Shown here one piece after another: positions 24,129 through 30,905 of a stretch of DNA of 34,343 nt (within the stretch, counting starts at the first letter, position 1; every line of letters starts with the position of its first letter). The DNA comes from Gammaproteobacteria bacterium (GTDB taxonomy: Bacteria > Pseudomonadota > Gammaproteobacteria > Magnimaribacterales > Magnimaribacteraceae), in assembly GCA_004214065.1 (NCBI GenBank), contig SGZM01000010.1:1-34343 (forward strand). Reading direction: 5' to 3'. The notes under the pieces were generated by a model. It was not told where the DNA came from, did no database searches, and worked only from the letters and a program-made list of their open reading frames with translations. Made by a program: the position numbers and the translations under genes.

Positions 24129-25136
24129 TTATTTTATAAATTCAACGTCTTTTACTATATCTTGACCCAAAACATTCTGAATTGAACCGTTAAGATTACT
24201 ACCTTTATAGATGATTTTGTAAAGAGAATCCACTATCGGCATTTCTACTGCATGATTATCTGCAATATTCTTAACTACTTTGAGTGTCTTTAAGCCCTCA
24301 ATTGTCTGTCCAATTTTTTGTTTTGCTTCCTCCACAGAAAGCCCTTCACCTATACACTTTCCAAATTGATGATTTCTACTTAAAGGGGAAGCACAAGTAG
24401 TTATCAAATCTCCAACACCTGCTAATCCTAAAAAAGTTTGTGGATTTGCACCCAAGTCAGCTGCCAAACGTCCCATCTCACCTAACCCTCTTGTCATAAT
24501 CATACCTATTGTATTTTCTCCAGAATTTAATCCATCAGCTATCCCGCAAGCAATTGCATAAATGTTCTTTAAGGCTCCTCCCATCTCTACACCGTACGGG
24601 TCATTGTTTTCATAAACTTTAAAAAAGTCATTAGATAAATCTTTAATAACGGAGTTTCTTAGAGTTGCATCTTGACTGGCTATAACAGTACCTGACAATT
24701 GACCTTCGGCTATTTCCTCAGCGAGATTAGGTCCACTTATTACACCTATAGAGTTAGCTGGATAATGTTCTTCAAGAATTTGGCTCATTAAACTAAACCC
24801 TTCTTTTTCCACTCCCTTAGTAGCAGTGATTAAATATGAACTTTCTTGTATGTAACTTGAGGCTAGTTCTGAAACTTCTCTAAAAGCATCACTGGGAACA
24901 CAAAATATTACAGTATCGGAACTTTCAATGTCTTGCATATCAGAAGTAGCTTTTATTTTCGAACTTAAATCTAAACTAGGTAAATATCTTTGATTTACCC
25001 TTGATTGATTAATAGTCTCAACTAATTCTTTATCTCGCATCCATAAAGAAACATAATTACCATTAAGTGAGGCTAAATAAGCTAAAACAGTTCCCCAGCT
25101 CCCTCCCCCAAGGACTGATATGTTTTTTTTATTCAT
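24129..25136 (-). CDS. gpsA: Glycerol-3-phosphate dehydrogenase [NAD(P)+]
   Basis: Reduces dihydroxyacetone phosphate to sn-glycerol 3-phosphate, the backbone for phospholipid synthesis. The 335 residues match E. coli GpsA (339). The N-terminal NAD(P)-binding motif is GGGSWGT at 10-16. The TKG triplet lies at 106-108 and GPNLAEEIAEG at 135-145. The catalytic Lys190 lies in GGALKNIYAIACGI. The C-terminal domain has GLAGVGDLITTCASPLSRNHQFG. The enzyme is cytosolic. It is divergent from the glutamine synthetase-like gene and heads a run of four minus-strand genes ending with the two SDRs. Confidence 0.97.
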   Translation of the reverse strand: MNKKNISVLGGGSWGTVLAYLASLNGNYVSLWMRDKELVETINQSRVNQRYLPSLDLSSKIKATSDMQDIESSDTVIFCVPSDAFREVSELASSYIQESSYLITATKGVEKEGFSLMSQILEEHYPANSIGVISGPNLAEEIAEGQLSGTVIASQDATLRNSVIKDLSNDFFKVYENNDPYGVEMGGALKNIYAIACGIADGLNSGENTIGMIMTRGLGEMGRLAADLGANPQTFLGLAGVGDLITTCASPLSRNHQFGKCIGEGLSVEEAKQKIGQTIEGLKTLKVVKNIADNHAVEMPIVDSLYKIIYKGSNLNGSIQNVLGQDIVKDVEFIK

Positions 25137-25188
25137 TAATTTTTAACAATTAAAGTTATGAAGTTACAATTCTAACAGTTTGTATTTG

Positions 25189-25194
25189 TATTAT
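25189..25194 (+). promoter_or_regulatory. Possible -10 box for the glutamine synthetase-like operon
   Basis: TATTAT (five of six) lies 23 bases before the ATG at 25218, in the 81-base gap shared with gpsA. No convincing -35 box is seen. A GpsA-directed pair on the other strand (TTGTAA, 17 bases, TTAAAA) is weaker still. Confidence 0.3.
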
Positions 25195-25217
25195 GCTAAA
25201 ACCCTTTAAAGATAGAG

Positions 25218-26615
25218 ATGAAGATTAGAAAGCTAAAAACTGCTGAAGACATAAAGAAGTTCCTAGATACTTCTAAAACAAACTACGTCAAAGTGGGCCT
25301 AACAGATATAGATGGAATTCTTCGTGGTAAATATATGCATGTTGATAAATTTATAAAATCCACTAAAAATGGTTTCGGCTTTTGTGATGTTATATTTGGC
25401 TGGGACAGCAATGATGAACTGTATGAACTCAGAAATGTACCTCAGGAAGATCTCTTCACAGGCTGGCATACAGGCTTTCCCGACGTAAAAACTAACATCA
25501 TTCCCGGTTCAGGAAGAATAAACCCCTTCGAAGAAAACATTCCCTTTTTTCTTGCAGAACTTGCCGAAGGTCAGGTATGCCCTAGAGGTCTATTGAATAA
25601 CCTTCTTAAAGATATGGAAGATGAAGGAATAAGATCTAAATCTGCTTTTGAATATGAATTTTTCCTTTTTAATGAAACTCCTCACTCAATTAGAGAAAAG
25701 AACTTTTCTAACTTAAGTAATTTTACTCCAGGAATGTATGGTTATTCTGTCTTGAGGAATTCTGTTCATTCTGATCTTTATAATCAGCTACTAAACTTTT
25801 GCTCTGATATGGATATGCATTTAGAAGGTCTTCATACTGAAACAGGACCCGGTGTAATAGAAGCAGCTATTATGGTTGATGATTCAATTAATTCTGCAGA
25901 TAAAGCAACTTTATTTAAAACTTTTTCTAAGGTTCTGTTTCAAAGAAATGACCTTATGGCAAATTTTATGGCTAAATGGTCAGATCAATATCCTGGTCAA
26001 TCTGGGCACATTCACACTTCACTTCAAGACTTAGAAGGTAAATCTTTATTCAGTTCCAAAAAGGATGAACTTTCTCAAACTCTAAATTATTTTATTGGCG
26101 GATTACAAACATACATGAGAGAGTTTTCAGTGATGATTGCTCCGACTGTTAACTCTTATAAAAGACTTTGTCCTGGTGCATGGGCACCAATAAATATGAC
26201 TTGGGGAGTAGAAAATAGAACGACAGCCTTTAGGGCAATCAAAGGTGATTCTTCGAGCCAAAGAGTAGAAAATAGACTTCCAGGAGCAGATTCCAACCCT
26301 TACCTTGCTTTAGCTGCCACACTTGGTGCAGGCTTCTTAGGAATAAAGGAAAAAATAAATCCTACTGATGAGACTATTGGGGGGGCTTATGGCCTCAATT
26401 TAGAGAGAAAATATCAAGTACCAGCTAATCTTGGAGAAGCAGCTATCCTGTTTAAAAACTCTCAATCCGCTAAAGATCTTTTTGGCCAAAATTTTGTAAA
26501 TCATTTTGCTAACACTAGAATTTGGGAATACAAAGAATTCGAAAAAAATAGAAGTTTTTTTGATTCTTCATCTATCTCTTTATGGGAGCTTCAAAGGTAC
26601 TTTGAAATAATATAA
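25218..26615 (+). CDS. Glutamine synthetase family ligase (PuuA-like)
   Basis: The 465 residues contain the glutamine synthetase core. Metal-binding glutamates are Glu145 and Glu147 (EYEFF), with Glu208 and Glu215 in HTETGPGVIEAA. The ATP-site histidine pair is in GHIHTSL (263-269), and the arginine and glutamate motifs are NRTTAFRA and ENRLPGADSNPYLAL. There is no adenylylation-loop tyrosine signature of the type I nitrogen enzyme. The length and pattern fit the GlnA-like or PuuA branch, which joins glutamate to amines such as putrescine using ATP. It starts an operon with an HDAC-like hydrolase (2-base gap) and an SDR, which supports amine metabolism over ammonia assimilation. The amine substrate is unknown. 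Confidence 0.85.
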   Translation: MKIRKLKTAEDIKKFLDTSKTNYVKVGLTDIDGILRGKYMHVDKFIKSTKNGFGFCDVIFGWDSNDELYELRNVPQEDLFTGWHTGFPDVKTNIIPGSGRINPFEENIPFFLAELAEGQVCPRGLLNNLLKDMEDEGIRSKSAFEYEFFLFNETPHSIREKNFSNLSNFTPGMYGYSVLRNSVHSDLYNQLLNFCSDMDMHLEGLHTETGPGVIEAAIMVDDSINSADKATLFKTFSKVLFQRNDLMANFMAKWSDQYPGQSGHIHTSLQDLEGKSLFSSKKDELSQTLNYFIGGLQTYMREFSVMIAPTVNSYKRLCPGAWAPINMTWGVENRTTAFRAIKGDSSSQRVENRLPGADSNPYLALAATLGAGFLGIKEKINPTDETIGGAYGLNLERKYQVPANLGEAAILFKNSQSAKDLFGQNFVNHFANTRIWEYKEFEKNRSFFDSSSISLWELQRYFEII

Positions 26616-26617
26616 AA

Positions 26618-27718
26618 ATGAAAACAGGTATAGTATTTCACGAGCTTTATTTGTGGCACCACACAGGCAATCATGCCGATTATATTCCATACGGTTTTCC
26701 AGTTGAGCCTCTTCATCATTCTGAAAGTCCAGACACAAAAAGAAGAATTAAAAATTTAATGGATGTATCGGGGCTTTATAACAAGTTAACTGCAATATCT
26801 CCTAGAAATGCAACTAAAGATGAAATACTTTTGTTTCATACTGATAATCATTATGAACATATAAAATCTTTAAATGGTTCAATTACCACTGATGCGGGAA
26901 TAAGTGCTCCAACTGGAATAGGGAGTTTTGACATTGCCCTTCTTTCTGCTGGTGGTGTTTTAGAGGCAATAGATCATGTAATTGATGGCAAAGTTGATAA
27001 TGCTTACGCACTTGTTAGACCTCCTGGACATCATGCTATGCCAAACAAGGCAATGGGATTTTGTATATTTGGAAATGCAGCCATAGCAGGTAAACATGCA
27101 TTAAAAAATAAAGGTCTTAGTAAAATAGCTTTTGTTGATTGGGATGTTCATCATGGAAATGGCACACAGACAGCATTTTATGAAGACTCAGATGCATTAA
27201 CTATTTCTATTCACCAAGATAGAAATTTTCCTACTAACTCAGGATTAATTAATGAGACTGGAGAAGGAAAAGGCAGTGGCTATAATATCAATATCCCCCT
27301 ACCACCCGGTTCAGGAGTTGGTGCATATGAAGCTGCTTTTGATCGCGTCGTGATACCAGCGCTTGAAGCTTATAAACCTGAACTAATTATTGTTCCTTCT
27401 GGCTTTGATGGAGGTGCAGGAGATCCAATTGGCAGACAGATGATGACTAGCGAAGGATTTATATCGCTCACTGAAAAACTAATGCAATCGGCAGATCAAA
27501 TTTGTGATGGCAAAATTCTAATGACGCATGAAGGGGGTTATAGCGCAGCAACTGTCCCTTTCTTTGCTCATTCTGTCATTGAAACGTTAGCCCAAGAAAA
27601 CATGGGTATAACAGATCCTTTTCAAAAAATTATAGGTAACCTTGGCCAACAAGAACTGCAACCTCATCAAGATTCTCTTATTAAAGAGGCAGAGAAATTA
27701 ATAAAGAATATTAAATAA
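26618..27718 (+). CDS. HDAC-like amidohydrolase (class II histone deacetylase / acetylpolyamine amidohydrolase family)
   Basis: The 366 residues have all catalytic features of the arginase-deacetylase fold. His138-His139 in RPPGHHA are the general acid/base pair. Zinc ligands are Asp176 and His178 in DWDVHHGNG and Asp264 in SGFDGGAGDP. Tyr308 in HEGGYSA is the transition-state tyrosine. In bacteria such proteins remove acyl groups from small amides, including acetylated polyamines. The gene lies 2 bases after the glutamine synthetase-like gene and 2 bases before an SDR. With a PuuA-like ligase upstream, deacylation of an N-acyl amine before its glutamylation is a natural reading. Protein deacetylation is a less likely alternative. 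Confidence 0.9.
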   Translation: MKTGIVFHELYLWHHTGNHADYIPYGFPVEPLHHSESPDTKRRIKNLMDVSGLYNKLTAISPRNATKDEILLFHTDNHYEHIKSLNGSITTDAGISAPTGIGSFDIALLSAGGVLEAIDHVIDGKVDNAYALVRPPGHHAMPNKAMGFCIFGNAAIAGKHALKNKGLSKIAFVDWDVHHGNGTQTAFYEDSDALTISIHQDRNFPTNSGLINETGEGKGSGYNINIPLPPGSGVGAYEAAFDRVVIPALEAYKPELIIVPSGFDGGAGDPIGRQMMTSEGFISLTEKLMQSADQICDGKILMTHEGGYSAATVPFFAHSVIETLAQENMGITDPFQKIIGNLGQQELQPHQDSLIKEAEKLIKNIK

Positions 27719-27720
27719 CT

Positions 27721-28479
27721 ATGAATGATATATTTGACCTTAACGGAAAAACCGCAATTATTACCGGAGCATCGTCAGGTCTAGGTAAACATTTTGCTAA
27801 AACACTCTCTGCAGCAGGAGCAAATTTAGTGATTTGTGCAAGGCGAGTACAAAACCTAGAAGAGCTTAAAAATGAGATAGATACTGAAGTCCTTGTGCTC
27901 CCTATAGACGTTACTTCAGAAGAAAGTGTTTTAAGCTTTTTTTCGGAAGTAAGAAATTCCATTGGTTCAGCAGATATATTAATAAACAACGCCGGTACAT
28001 CCGACCCTAAAAGATTTAAAGACTTAGATGAAGAAAGTTGGAATTACGTTCTAGAAACCAATTTGAATGGTGCTTATAGAGTAGCAAAAAATTTTACTGA
28101 CTCATTAATCCAGGATAATAAATCAGGAAGTATAGTTAATATTGCTTCAATTCTTGGATTGAGGGTTGGACTAAATCTAACTAGTTATGCGACTGCTAAA
28201 GCCGGCCTGGTTCAATTGACAAAAAGTATGGCTTTGGAGTTGGCACGTTCTAATATAAGAGTAAATGCAATTGCTCCAGGGTATATTTTGACTGAAATCA
28301 ATGACGATTTCTTTGCAACTGAAGAAGGTCAAAGTTATATAAAAAATATACCCATGAATAGGTTGGGCTTAGAGTCAGACCTTGATGGTGTGTTGTTATT
28401 ATTATCGAGTGATGCCTCTTCTTTTATGACAGGGTCTATTGTTCCTGTTGATGGAGGTCACCTAATTAATCCTTTATAG
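27721..28479 (+). CDS. Short-chain dehydrogenase/reductase (FabG-like SDR)
   Basis: The 252 residues are a minimal classical SDR. TGASSGLG (15-22) binds the cofactor, and ICARR after strand 2 suggests NADP. NNAG is at 89-92. The Asn of the tetrad is kept in ETNLNGAY. Ser143, Tyr156 and Lys160 form the active site (YATAK). The C-terminus SFMTGSIVPVDGGHLI is the standard FabG-like end. It starts 2 bases after the HDAC-like gene and is probably the last gene of that operon. It may oxidise an alcohol or reduce a carbonyl arising in the same pathway. It ends 1 base before the convergent M48 gene, with no terminator. Confidence 0.92.
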   Translation: MNDIFDLNGKTAIITGASSGLGKHFAKTLSAAGANLVICARRVQNLEELKNEIDTEVLVLPIDVTSEESVLSFFSEVRNSIGSADILINNAGTSDPKRFKDLDEESWNYVLETNLNGAYRVAKNFTDSLIQDNKSGSIVNIASILGLRVGLNLTSYATAKAGLVQLTKSMALELARSNIRVNAIAPGYILTEINDDFFATEEGQSYIKNIPMNRLGLESDLDGVLLLLSSDASSFMTGSIVPVDGGHLINPL

Positions 28480-28480
28480 C

Positions 28481-29905
28481 TCAATTAACAATCTTAATTT
28501 TTCGACCTATTGCTAAAGGTTTATTTGGGTAATCTCCATTTATGAGACGTAACTGATCTTCTGCATTAATATTGATACTACTCTCAGAAGCTAAGGATTC
28601 ATACGTATCTCCTTTCTTAACTTCATAAGTTTTAAGTCTCAATGGTTTAGATAGTATTAATTCTTCTTTTTTTAGTTTTCTAAACGAATTTATAATTTCT
28701 AAAAACCTTACATCAAATTTAGTCAGGTTTGATCCTTCATTTTTTAAATATCCAATAAATTGAAAAACTTGATCTTCTCTAAACAATACCGCCATTCTAG
28801 CTACTCTTCCTGATCTATTAACTTTAGCTGTGAAGCCTTCGAAGCCGTTTATATTTAGAACTTGGCCTTCATAAGAATTAGGTGCAAAACGTTTTAAATA
28901 GGCTTCAGGTGACTCCTTAAAATTTAAATCTTCTAGAGTCATTTGCAATATTGCTTCTCCATAATAAGAGCTAAAAATCAATTGATTTGGGGTATTAATT
29001 ATTTCCCAACCTTCAGGTGATGACATATAAAAGTTAAGAGGGCCATGATAAAACTCACCCCCTCTTCTTATTCCTGACTGTTCTGAATCTCCAAATACCA
29101 TACCTTCTATTTTTTTAAGATAAAGATCCTTTTTCTTTTCTTCTCCTTTTGGATAGGTATTGCTAACATTATTTAAAACTTCTTGAAGCCTTAGATCGTT
29201 AGATGGATGGCTAGCAAAAACACCATGATAACTTCTAGACTCTTGTCCTCTTTGTTCAGCGATTTTTTTAGAATAAACTTCTTGATCTTTTAAAACTGAT
29301 AAAACTTGGTACATACCCTGAGGAGAATACCCATCTTGAAAAATATATTGTGCGCCTAAATCATCTGCTTCAAGCTCCATATCCCTTCCATAACCAGACA
29401 AAAGTGCGCCAGATGCTAAATTTGCTATATTGCCAGCAGTTCTGCCTGCGTTTATTTCAATTGCCGCAGAAAGAATACCCATGAGTTGAGATTGAGAATA
29501 TTGTTGAACGCTATGTCTTGCAGTGACATGTCCTATTTCATGACCAAGAACTGCTGCTAATTCCTCTTCCGATGATAAGTAAGTCATTAACCCTCTATTT
29601 ATATATATGTAACCGCCCGGTAGGGCAAAAGCATTGATATCTGGACTATCAATTACAGTAAATCTATATACCAGATTAGGTCGGTGACTCTTAGCGGCAA
29701 GAGATTGGCCAATGGTTTGGACATAATCTTGTAATTCTTGATCTTGATAAACTGGATTTTGTCTAAGAACTTGGGCGTTGTACTCTCTACCCATTTGTAT
29801 TTCTTGGCTTTCACTTATTATGACAAAATCTTGCTTACCTGTTACTGGGTTAACTGAACATCCAATAACTAGGAGAAAAATTAAAGATAAAAAGAGTTTT
29901 TTCAT
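28481..29905 (-). CDS. M48 family metalloprotease lipoprotein (BepA-like)
   Basis: The 474 residues start with a lipoprotein signal. The lipobox VIGC puts the lipidated cysteine at 16, and Ser17 favours outer-membrane sorting. The zinc motif is HEIGH (122-126), with the third ligand in ELEAD (177-181). A long C-terminal half follows, including a domain with GWEIINTPNQLIF. A LysM-like end (YEVKKGDTYESLA) suggests peptidoglycan contact. Periplasmic M48 proteins such as BepA (YfgC) degrade misassembled outer-membrane proteins. With two large TonB-dependent receptors nearby, that role is plausible here. The ATG overlaps the patatin stop as ATGA, so translation is coupled. The first half is well conserved; the rest is less recognisable. 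Confidence 0.9.
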   Translation of the reverse strand: MKKLFLSLIFLLVIGCSVNPVTGKQDFVIISESQEIQMGREYNAQVLRQNPVYQDQELQDYVQTIGQSLAAKSHRPNLVYRFTVIDSPDINAFALPGGYIYINRGLMTYLSSEEELAAVLGHEIGHVTARHSVQQYSQSQLMGILSAAIEINAGRTAGNIANLASGALLSGYGRDMELEADDLGAQYIFQDGYSPQGMYQVLSVLKDQEVYSKKIAEQRGQESRSYHGVFASHPSNDLRLQEVLNNVSNTYPKGEEKKKDLYLKKIEGMVFGDSEQSGIRRGGEFYHGPLNFYMSSPEGWEIINTPNQLIFSSYYGEAILQMTLEDLNFKESPEAYLKRFAPNSYEGQVLNINGFEGFTAKVNRSGRVARMAVLFREDQVFQFIGYLKNEGSNLTKFDVRFLEIINSFRKLKKEELILSKPLRLKTYEVKKGDTYESLASESSININAEDQLRLINGDYPNKPLAIGRKIKIVN

Positions 29906-30798
29906 GTTGTGAGTAATTGAATTGCTCTTTCTCCAAAATCATCCCACCAAGTCTCTCCCATCTCCACTATTCTTTCAATATTTGTAGTACTTCGATCATC
30001 CAATCTTCTGTTCACTAGATTAATTGGTGAATTAACCCTTAAGTAATGCTCTCCTATAAGCTCACCAGCCAGTTCATGATCTAAACTACTTTCTACCATC
30101 AAACCAAATAAATCATGCATCAACCAACCGACAATTCCCCATTTTGTTGAAGCCTTTCCATTTAATGACCTCTTACTTAATCCTGTGCCAATACTTAGTA
30201 CTCTTATTTCAGTATCTGGAAATAGTTTTTTTGCTTCAACGTAACCATGTAATACAGGATGATTAGCAACTATTGCGCCATCGATGAGATATCTTTCTCC
30301 AACTTTAGCAGAGGGATAATAAATAGGAGCTGCGCTGGTTGCATCGCCGACATCGACCAGAGAAATATTCTTATCCTCTTCGTTATAAGACTTAAATAAA
30401 ATTGGCGTCCTTTTCTCAATATCATAACTTAGAGCTGCAACGGGCTTTAATGAATCTCCTAAAACTGAATTTCCAAAATATTTTTTTAGCACTTCTCTTT
30501 TACCTTCATTCGTATATTTTGGATTACTTTGCAGGAGACCAAGTTTTAGTTCCCATGAAGAGGATTGCATAGTTTTTTTTAGATTTCTTGGGGCCCAAAT
30601 ATCTTCAAGATCAACTGTTGAAAATTTGTTAACTGCAAGCGCCAAGCAAGAAATTGCTCCTGCTGAAGTGCCTATAAAATAGTCAAATTTTTCATGTATT
30701 TTGACTCCCAGTTTCTGTTCAAGTCTTTTTAAGAAAGTAATAGAAGCTATGGTTCTTACACCTCCCCCATCCATGGATAATATGTATTTTTTATTCAT
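29902..30798 (-). CDS. Patatin-like phospholipase
   Basis: The 298 residues have the patatin Ser-Asp dyad. DGGGVRT (10-16) forms the oxyanion loop. GTSAG (43-47) gives the nucleophile Ser45. DGA (173-175) gives Asp173. The protein is an esterase or phospholipase acting on membrane or storage lipids. No signal peptide is seen, so it is probably cytoplasmic or inner-membrane associated. The pattern MNKKYILSMDGGGVR with TNEGKREVLKKYFG resembles the bacterial patatin branch. It is the first gene of a two-gene operon with the M48 lipoprotein protease, and divergent from the second TonB-dependent receptor. Immune-type patatins (CapV) exist, but no cyclase or other defence gene is near. Confidence 0.92.
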   Translation of the reverse strand: MNKKYILSMDGGGVRTIASITFLKRLEQKLGVKIHEKFDYFIGTSAGAISCLALAVNKFSTVDLEDIWAPRNLKKTMQSSSWELKLGLLQSNPKYTNEGKREVLKKYFGNSVLGDSLKPVAALSYDIEKRTPILFKSYNEEDKNISLVDVGDATSAAPIYYPSAKVGERYLIDGAIVANHPVLHGYVEAKKLFPDTEIRVLSIGTGLSKRSLNGKASTKWGIVGWLMHDLFGLMVESSLDHELAGELIGEHYLRVNSPINLVNRRLDDRSTTNIERIVEMGETWWDDFGERAIQLLTT

Positions 30799-30817
30799 AA
30801 TTTATTTAAGTATATTG

Positions 30818-30837
30818 TGATGACAATTTGATGACAA
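30818..30837. repeat. Direct repeat in the patatin-receptor divergent promoter region
   Basis: TGATGACAA occurs at 30818-30826 and 30829-30837, an 11-base centre spacing of about one helical turn. The second copy overlaps the proposed -35 box of the receptor promoter. The 107-base gap serves both divergent genes. A regulator binding one face of the DNA here could repress the receptor; this is inferred from position alone. Confidence 0.5.
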
Positions 30838-30856
30838 AATAGATTATTGATATTAA
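30828..30856 (+). promoter_or_regulatory. Candidate promoter of the second TonB-dependent receptor
   Basis: TTGATG (30828-30833, four of six for -35), a 17-base spacer and TATTAA (30851-30856, four of six for -10). The start would be near 30863, giving a leader of about 43 bases before the ATG at 30906. Confidence 0.45.
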
Positions 30857-30905
30857 GCTTAACTCATTGACTTATATAAAAATTATTTCTTTTTGGGGAA
30901 ATTCT

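Noticed and set aside
25218..26615. Main nitrogen-assimilating glutamine synthetase (glnA)
   Set aside because: The sequence lacks the type I adenylylation signature and the neighbours are a deacylase and an SDR rather than ntrBC.
29902..30798. Patatin-like protein as a CBASS effector (CapV-type)
   Set aside because: No nucleotidyltransferase, ubiquitin-like accessory or other defence gene is near. It is coupled to an M48 envelope protease.
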